From a cyanobacterium PCC 7702 (GTDB taxonomy: Bacteria; Cyanobacteriota; Cyanobacteriia; Cyanobacteriales; Nostocaceae): a stretch of 64,000 nt of DNA. How positions within the stretch are numbered: position 1 is the first letter of the stretch; each line of letters opens with the position of its first letter. The translations under genes were made by a program, and so were the position numbers. Location: contig KB235926.1 of NCBI GenBank assembly GCA_000332255.1, positions 2,148,797 to 2,212,796 on the forward strand. Reading direction: 5' to 3'. Positions 49,381 through 57,960 of the stretch are shown piece after piece. Below the pieces are notes generated by a model. The model made no database searches. It saw only the letters and a list, made by a program, of their open reading frames with translations, and was not told where the DNA came from.

Positions 49381-50454
49381 CTAGGCAAGCAGGGCAGCTA
49401 CCGATACTTTAGCGGCAATGGTTTGGGCGATCGCTGTCAATGCTTTGGCACTAGCTGAATTAGGGTCGCCCACAACTATTGGCACACCGCTATCACCACC
49501 GATCCTGGTGGAAATTTCTAACGGTACGCATCCCAGCAACGGTACTTCTAACTCTGCTGCTGTTTTGGCTCCTCCACCAGAACCAAAGATGTCGTATCGT
49601 TTATCTGGCATGTCGGGGGGAATAAAGTAACTCATATTTTCTACAATTCCCAGAACAGGAACGTTCATCTGCTGAAACATGCGCAGGCCCTTGCGGGAAT
49701 CTAGTAAAGCTACAGTTTGGGGTGTAGTTACAATTACAGCCCCCGCCATGGGCACTGCTTGTGTTAATGTTAACTGAGCATCTCCCGTTCCTGGGGGCAT
49801 ATCCACAATTAAATAATCTAATTCCCCCCATTGCACTTGATAGAGAAATTGACGAATGACTCCATTTAGCATTGGACCGCGCCAAATTACCGGTTGGTCG
49901 CGGTCGATTAAAAATCCCATCGATACTAATTTCACGCCGTAACTAAAGGCTGGTTCCAATATTTCTCCTTGTTTTGAAGTGCGTACCAACATTTGAGCAT
50001 CAGCTAGTCCCAGCATTGTCGGATCGTTGGGACCGTAAATATCAGCATCCAGCAAACCCACTTTTGCTCCTGCTTGAGCCAAAGCCACAGCCACATTCAC
50101 AGCGATGGTACTTTTACCAACACCACCTTTACCGCTGGAAATGGCAATTATATTTTTGACACCAGGTACGCCAGTGCGAGCAGGTACACTTTTTTGCTGC
50201 GGTGTTTCCGCTGTCACCTCCACCAAGACATCCGTAACACCTGGCAGCTTTTTCACAGCCTTTTGACAATCTTCAACGATAAATTCACGCAGAGGGCAGG
50301 CGGGTGTAGTTAAAACCAAGGTGAAACTTACCTTGCCTTCTTCAATTTTTATGTTGCGAATCATGTTCATTTCCACCAGGCTTTTGCGGAGTTCCGGGTC
50401 TTGTACCGGTCGCAACACTTCTAAGACGGAACCAGAATTGAGGACGTTATTCAT
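49381..50454 (-). CDS. Mrp/NBP35-type P-loop ATPase, iron-sulfur carrier family
   Basis: 357 residues. A MIP18/DUF59-type domain covers about 8-85, and a deviant Walker A GKGGVGKST is near 111-119. IVDMPPGTGDAQLTLTQAVP is the conserved switch region. The C-terminal loop ENMSYFIPPDMPDKRYDIFG lacks the CxxC that bridges a [4Fe-4S] cluster in ApbC/Nbp35 dimers; this substitution is seen in cyanobacterial and HCF101-like members. A role in Fe-S delivery, perhaps to photosystem I, is inferred from family. It shares a transcript with rodA. Confidence 0.9.
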   Translation of the reverse strand: MNNVLNSGSVLEVLRPVQDPELRKSLVEMNMIRNIKIEEGKVSFTLVLTTPACPLREFIVEDCQKAVKKLPGVTDVLVEVTAETPQQKSVPARTGVPGVKNIIAISSGKGGVGKSTIAVNVAVALAQAGAKVGLLDADIYGPNDPTMLGLADAQMLVRTSKQGEILEPAFSYGVKLVSMGFLIDRDQPVIWRGPMLNGVIRQFLYQVQWGELDYLIVDMPPGTGDAQLTLTQAVPMAGAVIVTTPQTVALLDSRKGLRMFQQMNVPVLGIVENMSYFIPPDMPDKRYDIFGSGGGAKTAAELEVPLLGCVPLEISTRIGGDSGVPIVVGDPNSASAKALTAIAQTIAAKVSVAALLA

Positions 50455-50592
50455 AGTTTTTCACCCTTACTGCCGCAATTTTTTTTTCACAAACAGCAAT
50501 GATTATCTACTTGGATCTTAAACTTTCTTGGTATTGCTCAATGCCAATAGCCACAAGTTATGAGCCGGAAAGCCACAAGCGCTTCGCCAAAA

Positions 50593-51093
50593 CTAAAAAT
50601 CCAAACAACTGTTTTTGAGAGATTTACTTTTTCCTTCCACTGCGTCAATAAGAGCCTTGGCGACGCGATCGGTGTAGGGACGAGACAAGGACCAAATTAA
50701 GGGTGATAGCCAACCGCGCAAAGTTACAGAATAGGATAAACAAGTACCGCAAACTGTCGATTCAATTTTGTAGGTTACCCGTTCTTCTACCCCAGGAATC
50801 GCCAGTATTCTGACGCTTAACAACTCTTTATGATTAACGCGCTCCACAAAAATACGTATGGGAATGGGTGACCAACGTGTTACTGCTTGATAAATTAATC
50901 CGGGTTTAGGTACTAATCCATAGGGTACATTAGTACTTTTGAGAAATGGATGCCAGGAAACATCAGCTAAATCAACTAGCTTTTGCCACAGTTCATCAAC
51001 AGAGGCAGAACTAATCTCGCGGTAAGTTCGCACCAAAGAAACGCAAAAGCGACGACGTTTGCGATGGATGAATTTGGACAACCAAGCTTGCAT
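50593..51093 (-). CDS. SRPBCC-family protein (polyketide cyclase/dehydrase-like)
   Basis: 166 residues from ATG 51093, chosen for the excellent ribosome site AAGGAGG 8 bp upstream; the frame stays open to 51264, but the extra residues look random. The middle (SSASVDELWQKLVDLADVSW, then SIRVERV-like IRIFVERVNHKELLSVRILA) fits the START/SRPBCC helix-grip fold. No ligand is known. The C-terminal helix RPYTDRVAKALIDAVEGK is typical. Confidence 0.7.
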   Translation of the reverse strand: MQAWLSKFIHRKRRRFCVSLVRTYREISSASVDELWQKLVDLADVSWHPFLKSTNVPYGLVPKPGLIYQAVTRWSPIPIRIFVERVNHKELLSVRILAIPGVEERVTYKIESTVCGTCLSYSVTLRGWLSPLIWSLSRPYTDRVAKALIDAVEGKSKSLKNSCLDF

Positions 51094-51618
51094 TTTTCTA
51101 ATCCTCCTTGCTACAAGCTTTTTCACAATTTCCGAGGGGTAATTGTCACCAAATATACAGGAGACTCCGCAATGGAGATAAAAACAACTTTCCTTCTGGA
51201 CTGGGAATTTGAGATTTGTGTGAGTGCCATCACCAAAACTAATAATTATGATTGTTAATACCAACCTACTTGCTGGGAGATTGCAGCCAAAAATTCTGAC
51301 AAAAAACCATTTGATGAAAACAGAGACTAATAATGTTCGATAGATTCTATCTTTGACAGCAAAGCATGAGTTTTAGGAAATTTGGGCGTCAAAGAAACTG
51401 AAAATTCATATCAGTAAAGTCGACATGGCAAAACAAGTGGAACAAATGAGGGAAAATAACTCTAGTCACTCTTGCAGGTAGCTAGCATAGATGTTTAACT
51501 TTTAAGACAAAAACAAGCTGGACAGTTTTCGCTGGTCTTCTGTAAGCTTCTGTTACCTTAATTTTTTTGGGAAAATTTTTCTCGCTTTTTGAAAATTGTA
51601 AATTAGGTTATTGATTTT
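51094..51618. other. Divergent promoter region, SRPBCC gene and hemF
   Basis: 525 bp between divergent genes. GATAG-att-CTATC near 51339-51351 is a small palindrome. The start of the region is frame-open on the minus strand but not judged coding. No consensus -10/-35 pair is obvious. Confidence 0.4.
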
Positions 51619-52668
51619 ATGGCGACTAACTCCCAAAGCCCAACTTTGACAACACAATCCTTGAGTTCCTTACCACCGACTGATGCTAAAGCTAGAGTCA
51701 GTCAGTTTATGAAACAGTTACAAGACGAGATCGTTCATGCTTTAGAAAAGTTAGATGGTGGGGGTAAGTTTCGCGAAGATACTTGGGAACGTCCAGAAGG
51801 AGGTGGGGGGCGATCGCGTATTTTGCGTGAGGGAGCAATATTTGAACAAGCTGGTGTAAATTTTTCTGAAGTTTGGGGTTCCCATTTACCACCTTCGATT
51901 TTGACACAACGTCCAGAAGCAGCAGGACACAACTTTTATGCCACGGGTACTTCCCTAGTCCTGCATCCTCGCAATCCTTACGTACCCACCGTTCACTTAA
52001 ATTACCGTTACTTTGAGGCTGGACCTGTATGGTGGTTTGGCGGTGGCGCCGATCTTACTCCCTACTACCCCTTTGTGGAAGATGTAGTTCATTTCCACCA
52101 AACCCTCAAGCAGGCTTGCGATATCCATCACCCAGAGTATTATCCAGTATTCAAACGTTGGTGCGACGAGTACTTTTATCTCAAGCACCGAGGTGAAACA
52201 CGAGGTGTTGGTGGTTTGTTTTTTGACTATCAAGACGGTAAGGGTGCTCTATACCGCGGTCCCTACACCGACAGCGAAGCAGCCAAATACAGCAATCAAC
52301 TAGGAGAAATTCCACCCCGGAGTTGGGAAGAATTGTTTGCTTTTGTACAAAGTTGCGGCAAAGCCTTTTTAGATGCCTACGTGCCCATAGTAGAACGACG
52401 GCACAAAATGGAATACAGCGATCGCCAACGCCATTTTCAACTGTATCGCCGGGGAAGATACGTAGAATTTAACTTAGTCTACGACCGAGGAACAATTTTC
52501 GGACTGCAAACTAACGGGCGTACCGAATCAATTTTGATGTCCCTACCCCCCCTGGTACGCTGGGAATATGGATATCAACCAGAACCTGATTCTCCAGAAG
52601 CACAATTGTATAAAACCTTTCTCAAGCCTCAAGACTGGGTGAACTGGAATTCCTCCCTCCAAACCTGA
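51619..52668 (+). CDS. hemF: Oxygen-dependent coproporphyrinogen III oxidase
   Basis: 349 residues. It converts coproporphyrinogen III to protoporphyrinogen IX with O2. [60 protein letters not shown] and [20 protein letters not shown] are the family's signature blocks. It stands as a single gene. The first 20 residues are Ser/Thr-rich and variable. An ATG at 51619 is used. Confidence 0.97.
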   Translation: MATNSQSPTLTTQSLSSLPPTDAKARVSQFMKQLQDEIVHALEKLDGGGKFREDTWERPEGGGGRSRILREGAIFEQAGVNFSEVWGSHLPPSILTQRPEAAGHNFYATGTSLVLHPRNPYVPTVHLNYRYFEAGPVWWFGGGADLTPYYPFVEDVVHFHQTLKQACDIHHPEYYPVFKRWCDEYFYLKHRGETRGVGGLFFDYQDGKGALYRGPYTDSEAAKYSNQLGEIPPRSWEELFAFVQSCGKAFLDAYVPIVERRHKMEYSDRQRHFQLYRRGRYVEFNLVYDRGTIFGLQTNGRTESILMSLPPLVRWEYGYQPEPDSPEAQLYKTFLKPQDWVNWNSSLQT

Positions 52669-52845
52669 GGTGATTAAAAATACCAAAATTAAATCTCTGC
52701 AAACAAGGATGACATCCACTGAATTTGCTTGCTAATCTCAAACTACCGAAAACATGCCTCCTGCAGTAAAAGTAAAATAATTAACAAAACCAGGATGGTT
52801 TTGTAGTTAAAAACCTGCAGATAGAGAGCTGTCAGGATATTACCC

Positions 52846-52893
52846 GTTAAGAGTTAGTAGTTGGTAGCAAATAACCAGCTACTAACTGTTAAC
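52846..52893. repeat. 20-bp imperfect hairpin upstream of STAS gene
   Basis: GTTAAGAGTTAGTAGTTGGT (52846-52865) pairs with its complement at 52874-52893, 18 of 20 bases, around an 8-nt loop. It lies 40 bp before the STAS start. It belongs to the TTAGTAG filler type seen elsewhere in the window, and could act as bidirectional terminator or as 5' UTR structure. Confidence 0.7.
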
Positions 52894-52932
52894 AGCTAAC
52901 AATTATCAACTTCAAACCAGTTCATCTTGACA

Positions 52933-53319
52933 ATGGCAAGGGAAAGCTCAGTGATTCATATAGAGCAGAAAACTTATACCAGCCAAGACGGTACTACCAT
53001 CGTCGTTTTAGCACCAGCAGGCCGTTTGGATATAACCACAGCTTGGCAATTTCGATTGAAATTGCAAGAGTGTATTTCAAAACTCAGCAATCACATCGTT
53101 GTCAATCTCAGTCAAGTCAACTTTATAGATAGCTCCGGTCTCACTTCCTTGGTAGCGGGAATGCGTGATGCTGATAAAGTCAACGGTAGTTTTCGCATCT
53201 GCAGCGTTCATCCAGAAGCAAAATTGGTTTTTGAAGTGACAATGATGGACACCGTTTTTGAAATTTTTGAAACCGAGGAGGAAGCTTTAGAAGGTATACC
53301 TCGTAGTATTGCTAGCTAA
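52933..53319 (+). CDS. STAS-domain anti-sigma-factor antagonist-like protein
   Basis: 128 residues from ATG 52933 (a TTG two codons upstream is also in frame). The single STAS domain shows VLAPAGRLDITTAWQFRLKL and the phosphorylation-site region VNFIDSSGLTSLVAGMRDAD, where the first Ser after Asp (DSSGL) is the usual target. Such proteins act in partner switching with an anti-sigma kinase or in membrane-linked regulation; the partner is not in the window. The hairpin above precedes it. Confidence 0.88.
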   Translation: MARESSVIHIEQKTYTSQDGTTIVVLAPAGRLDITTAWQFRLKLQECISKLSNHIVVNLSQVNFIDSSGLTSLVAGMRDADKVNGSFRICSVHPEAKLVFEVTMMDTVFEIFETEEEALEGIPRSIAS

Positions 53320-53325
53320 ATAAGG

Positions 53326-53922
53326 CTAGTACTGTTGTTGCTTGATATAGTGATAGGGACCTAAAATTGCTCCCCAGGTTGCTCTTTTGGTAGTAGGGTC
53401 AATACCTTTGTCGTAGCTTTTAAATTCTTGGCAAGTGACCTCAAATCCCAAAGCAACTTGTACTGTACTACCACCATAATTAAAACAGCAACAAGTTCCC
53501 TCGACAGGAGTAGCAGTAAATTGATAGCTATTGTCTGCGAGAATTTGGTAGGTGACGTCAAGACAACAACCAGGTAGCACATCTAGCTGTTCGGGTGTGA
53601 GGTTTTCCAGCAAGGAAGGATTGCGACCAGCACCGCGCCAAGCCAAAGGTTCTTTGAACATGTAATACTGCACTTTGATTGGTGCTTTGGGATCCTCTGC
53701 TTTGGTCAGTCGCATAATTCTCTGGCGGTAGGGTTGGCCTAAATTCACAACACTAGCTTGTTCAGCAAATATAGCCACACTGTCTTCTGAAAACAGATGT
53801 ACGGGTCTTTGCCACAAACGCAGGTGAACGTACCAAGCAGGTTCTGCCAAAGCTTGTTTTTGATTGTCAAATTCACCAGCTAGATAAGTCTTAAGAGCAA
53901 GTAATTCTGGTGAGAAACTCAT
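53326..53922 (-). CDS. cpcT: Phycobiliprotein lyase CpcT/CpeT family
   Basis: 198 residues. CpcT attaches phycocyanobilin to Cys153 of the phycocyanin beta subunit. Recognisable segments are LAGEFDNQKQALAEPAWYVH, YRQRIMRLTKAEDPKAPIKV, LPGCCLDVTY and the Cys-rich GTCCCFNYGGSTVQVALGFE. The beta-barrel lyase fold is expected. It is convergent with the STAS gene (6-bp gap between stops). CpcT and CpeT are hard to tell apart by eye. Confidence 0.88.
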   Translation of the reverse strand: MSFSPELLALKTYLAGEFDNQKQALAEPAWYVHLRLWQRPVHLFSEDSVAIFAEQASVVNLGQPYRQRIMRLTKAEDPKAPIKVQYYMFKEPLAWRGAGRNPSLLENLTPEQLDVLPGCCLDVTYQILADNSYQFTATPVEGTCCCFNYGGSTVQVALGFEVTCQEFKSYDKGIDPTTKRATWGAILGPYHYIKQQQY

Positions 53923-54095
53923 ACATTTTCCGCGCCGTTATAAGTTATTATAAGTTTTTTTGACCGTACAGCGAAAAAAACAGCAGCTAGCGAGGGAAAA
54001 ATCCTAGTGGCTGTGGTGAAGATTTTTGCCCTTGGCAAAGTTGCCGAGAAGGGGGAAAATAAACATACGTCGCCCTAGAATGAAAAATTTTCTTT

Positions 54096-54815
54096 GTGAA
54101 TAACGTCCGTACTGTATCTGATACAAAGCGAACTTTCTACAGCTTGCACACCCGTCCGATCCACACGATTTATCGGCGAGTGGTGGAAGAACTAATGGTG
54201 GAAATGCACTTACTGCAGGTAAGCGTTGATTTCCGCTATAACCCTATTTATGGCTTGGGCGTCGTTACCTCCTTTGAGCGTTTCATGCAAGGTTACCAAC
54301 CAGAATTGGATAAGGAGTCGATTTTTAACGCGCTGCTACAAGCTGTCGAGTCAGATCCGCAAATCTACAGACAAGATGCTCAACACTTGCAAAATCTAGC
54401 AACAAGCTTGTCATCCCAAGATTTAATTGCTGTTTTGAGCTTGCAAACTCAACTGCAGCAAGATCCTGATTTTCAAAATTCACTGCAAGCGATCGCCAGC
54501 GACCCGCACTTTAAATACAGTCGCTTGTTTGCAATTGGCCTGTTCTCGCTATTAGAACTGTCAGATCCAGACATTGTCAAAGACGAAAAAAAACGCACCG
54601 AAGCGCTCAAAACTATTGCTGCTGGCTTGCACTTATCCGAAGATAAACTCATTAAAGATTTAGAACTTTACCTTGCTAATTTAGAAAAAATTAAACAAGC
54701 TTTGACAGTAATGGCGGATATGCTCTCATCCGAGCGCAAAAAACGCCAACAGCGCGCGCAACAATCAACTACCACAACTACTCCCCCAGCTGCAAACGAA
54801 CAATCACAAACATAA
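54096..54815 (+). CDS. thf1: Photosystem II biogenesis protein Psp29 (Thf1)
   Basis: 239 residues, GTG start. Thf1/Psp29 is a mainly helical protein needed for PSII assembly and FtsH protease stability. RTVSDTKRTFYSLHTRPIHT and VVEELMVEMHLLQVSVDFRY, then GLGVVTSFERFMQGYQPELD, are diagnostic. The C-terminus is a coiled coil (KKRQQRAQQ) and a Thr/Pro-rich tail. Single gene, between cpcT and the exbB/exbD pair. Confidence 0.95.
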   Translation: MNNVRTVSDTKRTFYSLHTRPIHTIYRRVVEELMVEMHLLQVSVDFRYNPIYGLGVVTSFERFMQGYQPELDKESIFNALLQAVESDPQIYRQDAQHLQNLATSLSSQDLIAVLSLQTQLQQDPDFQNSLQAIASDPHFKYSRLFAIGLFSLLELSDPDIVKDEKKRTEALKTIAAGLHLSEDKLIKDLELYLANLEKIKQALTVMADMLSSERKKRQQRAQQSTTTTTPPAANEQSQT

Positions 54816-54866
54816 AAAACACAAGACGCGCTCTTTTACGCGTCTCGACGAAAAAACATAGTTTTC

Positions 54867-55505
54867 TTACCTTGGCGCTGCAGGATTAGTTTTTCCTACT
54901 GGAGTTTTCTTTTGGGGAAAAGCGGTACCTTGGTTAGCAGTTGGTGCTGGAGCGGGTGGAGTTGGAAAGAAAGTTCCCTGGTCTTGACTGTTTTGAGGAT
55001 TAAAGGGTGCTGTTGGTAAGCTGTTGGGTGCAAAAGGTGCAACACCAGGATTACTCGGTAAGGAATTTTGAGATTGTCCTGAAGACCCCGGGATAATTCC
55101 TAAAGATACCCTGTTACCTCCAACTTGGCGCAGCAAATCGAGTAATTCGACAACATCGTTATAGGTTGCAGAGCGAGAGGCGTACAGCACTACCAAACCT
55201 CTGGGATTAGCTTGTAGGTACCTGCTGAGAATTATTCCTAATTGCTGGCGCTGTACAGGTTGCTTTTCCACATAAATTTGACCGACAGCATCAATAGTTA
55301 CAGGTAAAATTTGGCGCTCTTGACCGGAATTAAGAGTACTTGTGGATGAACTGCTGGCTTTTGGTAAATCAATATTAATCGCTTCTTGGCGAGTCAATTG
55401 TAAAGATGCCAATATAAAAAACGTCAGGATACAAAAAATGACATCTATTAAGGGAATAATTTGCACTTGAACTTCTTCAATGGGAGTGTGCAGGTTAATT
55501 TTCAT
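54867..55505 (-). CDS. ExbD/TolR-family biopolymer transport protein
   Basis: 212 residues. One membrane helix (about 15-36, IIPLIDVIFCILTFFILASL) with the conserved Asp of the proton path (LIDVIF), then a periplasmic domain with TYNDVVELLDLLRQVGGNRV. The last 60 residues are a Pro/Asn-rich tail (GTFFPTPPAPAPTANQGT) longer than in E. coli. It lies 33 bp after exbB on the same strand. Confidence 0.9.
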   Translation of the reverse strand: MKINLHTPIEEVQVQIIPLIDVIFCILTFFILASLQLTRQEAINIDLPKASSSSTSTLNSGQERQILPVTIDAVGQIYVEKQPVQRQQLGIILSRYLQANPRGLVVLYASRSATYNDVVELLDLLRQVGGNRVSLGIIPGSSGQSQNSLPSNPGVAPFAPNSLPTAPFNPQNSQDQGTFFPTPPAPAPTANQGTAFPQKKTPVGKTNPAAPR

Positions 55506-55538
55506 CGTTTTGCTCTCAAAACTGGTAGAGTGCGGTGG

Positions 55539-56318
55539 CTAATTTTCGGAATCGGAGATATTGCTTTGAGGATTTTCTGGAGATGGAGACAACTTGTTTT
55601 TACCACGGGGACGCGGGGGAGGAGGAATAAAGTTATCTTTTGCAGAGTCGCGGACAATGTTTGGGGATACCTCCAGCTCTGATTTTCCTGGGTGAAAGTC
55701 AGACTGGGACTGGAGGTAAAGAATTTCCAAATCATTACCCGCTTTTCTAAATATTTTGACTTGCTCCACCAAAAGAGCTTGGAAAAATCGATAAAACACC
55801 AAGGTGAAAATAGCAATTGCAAGACCAATTGCTGTGCTGTAGAGAGATTCTCCAATACCGGTGGTGACTCCAGCTGTCGCTTCCGTTCCTAAATCCCCAA
55901 TGCGAATTGCTTCCAAAGCTCTGATCAAACCCCAAACAGTACCAAACAATCCCAGCAAAGGAGCAACAGCAATTACCAGTTCTAAAATTTTTTCACCGCG
56001 TCGCATTTGCGCTAATTCAGTTTCTGCTGTTGACTCTAGGGTGAGTCGGAAAAGTTCCGGATTAGTTTTTGGTTTACTTAGGGGTGCATACAGAAATCTA
56101 CCTATAGGTTGATCTGTTGCTTGTCTGGCGATTTCTGCTGCTATTCCCCAATTTTCCCTAGCTGCTTCTAAAATGCGGGTTACTATTTCCTTTTCTTGAT
56201 TCCAAATTCGCAGCCAAAACCAAAGACGTTCTAAAATCACGCTCAGCGACAGAACTGAGAAGAATAGCAAAGGCCAAATTACTGGCCCGACTTTACGAAA
56301 AGTATCTAACACGTTCAC
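55539..56318 (-). CDS. MotA/TolQ/ExbB-family proton channel protein
   Basis: 259 residues. Three membrane helices: about 12-32, about 111-133 (LVIAVAPLLGLFGTVWGLIR) and about 153-178 (GESLYSTAIGLAIAIFTLVF). Conserved GLFGTVWG and EATAGVTTGIGESLYSTAIG are typical. It pairs with the ExbD-type protein for energy coupling to the outer membrane, here without TonB or Tol genes nearby. The C-terminus is a charged Pro-rich tail. Confidence 0.9.
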   Translation of the reverse strand: MNVLDTFRKVGPVIWPLLFFSVLSLSVILERLWFWLRIWNQEKEIVTRILEAARENWGIAAEIARQATDQPIGRFLYAPLSKPKTNPELFRLTLESTAETELAQMRRGEKILELVIAVAPLLGLFGTVWGLIRALEAIRIGDLGTEATAGVTTGIGESLYSTAIGLAIAIFTLVFYRFFQALLVEQVKIFRKAGNDLEILYLQSQSDFHPGKSELEVSPNIVRDSAKDNFIPPPPRPRGKNKLSPSPENPQSNISDSEN

Positions 56319-56537
56319 TGTTTTAGGTTTCCTCCGTCCACTTCTGGAGCAACTATTCCAAGCATTTTAATACTAAAGATGAATTCACAAACTTCTGTAC
56401 TCGTGGAAATTCTATAAAAAGGAATAGGTAATTAAGACATTGGTAGCATATTCCAGATAGATAAGGGCGGTTATTCCGACCAGAAATTGAACAAATTATT
56501 TGCCAGAATAAACTTAAAACAACTGGAGGCGAGAGTG

Positions 56538-56852
56538 ATGAAATTTTCTATCCAATCGGTTTATAACTGGTACCGTAATTTGATTCGCAATCCCAAGTAC
56601 CGCTGGTGGGTGATCCTAGGAACATTGCTATATTTTGTTCTTCCACTTGATATCGCCCCAGACTTTTTACCGATTGTAGGAGAGATTGATGATGTTTTTC
56701 TTTTAACATTATTGGTAACGGAATTATCTGGACTGGTGATTGAAGGTTTTAAAGCCCGTAAAGGAAAAGGAAATGCTAAAACTGCCGATGCAAGCCAAGA
56801 TCCCAGTTCGTCCAGCACCACGATTGATGTAGATGCTGTTTCCGTAAAATAG
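56538..56852 (+). CDS. YkvA/DUF1232-family membrane protein
   Basis: 104 residues from ATG 56538, placed 9 bp after GGAGGCGAG; the frame extends to 56487 but the extra residues have no ribosome site. The DUF1232 core is YRWWVILGTLLYFVLPLDIA with PDFLPIVGEIDDVFLLTLLV, where P-x-D-x-x-P-D and GxxDD are the conserved features. The tail is Ser/Thr-rich. The function is not known. Confidence 0.87.
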   Translation: MKFSIQSVYNWYRNLIRNPKYRWWVILGTLLYFVLPLDIAPDFLPIVGEIDDVFLLTLLVTELSGLVIEGFKARKGKGNAKTADASQDPSSSSTTIDVDAVSVK

Positions 56853-57112
56853 GTACAGCTAGATAGTTAGCTAGTTGGGAAATAAAATTTAATAACCCTT
56901 TGCTAAGTCAGTTGGTTTTGGCGATCGCTGTTTGTGTGGTGGCGCCACTGTAAACTTCCAATCTTAAGACTTTCATTCTGACGTAGCTTGTGTTTTTGGC
57001 GCTGACTTACTTAATTTTTTTGATCGTCGTGACTATTTGCACAAAAAAGATGTTTCTTGACAATTTAGTCAGTAACTATCAAACCCGGGACGAAAAATTA
57101 ATTTAATTGCTT

Positions 57113-57910
57113 ATGAATGAGCGCCAACTTATAGGACTGCTACCTGCAGGAGGACAAGCAAAAAGAATTTCTCCTTTACCTATGAGCAAAGAACTGTATC
57201 CTGTGGGTTTTCAAGACTTTCATCAAAAAAATCAGTGGCGGCCAAAAGTGGTTTGTCATTATCTACTGGAAAAAATGCAGTTGGCGGGAATCAATAAAGC
57301 TTATTTTATCCTGCGTCCTGGTAAGTGGGACATTCCAGCGTATTTCGGTGATGGCAAAATGCTTGCCATGAGTTTGGGTTATTTAATCGCGGACTTACCT
57401 TATGGTGTTCCCTTTACCTTAGATCAGGCTTATCCCTTTGTCCAGGATGCAGCGATCGCCTTGGGTTTTCCTGATATTTTGTTTCAGCCAGAAGATGCGT
57501 ATGCGCGCATATTAGCACGCTTGCAAGCAACAAAAGCGGATGTGGTTTTAGGATTATTTCCTACCAATCGTCCCCAAAAAGCAGGTATGGTTGCTTATGA
57601 CGATACAGGTAGGGTCAAGTTGATCGTTGAAAAACCCCCGCAGTCAGATTTGCGTTACATGTGGGGAATAGCAGTCTGGACACCAACTTTTACGGAATTT
57701 TTGCACCAATATCTCATACCTTTAAAAGCTGACGTAACGTTATCCCAGAAACCAGAAATACCAATAGGAGATGTCATTCAAGCTGGAATCGAGCAGGGTT
57801 TGCATGTACAAGCAGAAGCGTTTTCAGACGGTAGCTACTTGGACATAGGTACGCCGGAGGATTTGGTTAAAGCCGTACAACAGTTAAGCAGTAATATGTG
57901 CTGCTTTTAG
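57113..57910 (+). CDS. Sugar-phosphate nucleotidyltransferase-like protein
   Basis: 265 residues from ATG 57113. The RmlA-like fold shows LLPAGGQAKRISPLPMSKEL (the GxxxR..P-K phosphate loop, here modified), a central VVLGLFPTNRPQKAGMVAYD, and KLIVEKPPQSDLRYMWGIAV near 165-185, with SYLDIGTPEDLVKAV at the end. The pattern fits glucose-1-phosphate uridylyl- or thymidylyltransferases; the nucleotide and sugar cannot be fixed. It is convergent with the GH15 gene. Confidence 0.85.
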   Translation: MNERQLIGLLPAGGQAKRISPLPMSKELYPVGFQDFHQKNQWRPKVVCHYLLEKMQLAGINKAYFILRPGKWDIPAYFGDGKMLAMSLGYLIADLPYGVPFTLDQAYPFVQDAAIALGFPDILFQPEDAYARILARLQATKADVVLGLFPTNRPQKAGMVAYDDTGRVKLIVEKPPQSDLRYMWGIAVWTPTFTEFLHQYLIPLKADVTLSQKPEIPIGDVIQAGIEQGLHVQAEAFSDGSYLDIGTPEDLVKAVQQLSSNMCCF

Positions 57911-57960
57911 AACCAACTTGGCAGTTGGCTGGTAGAGATGGAGCTGAAAATACAAGCATA

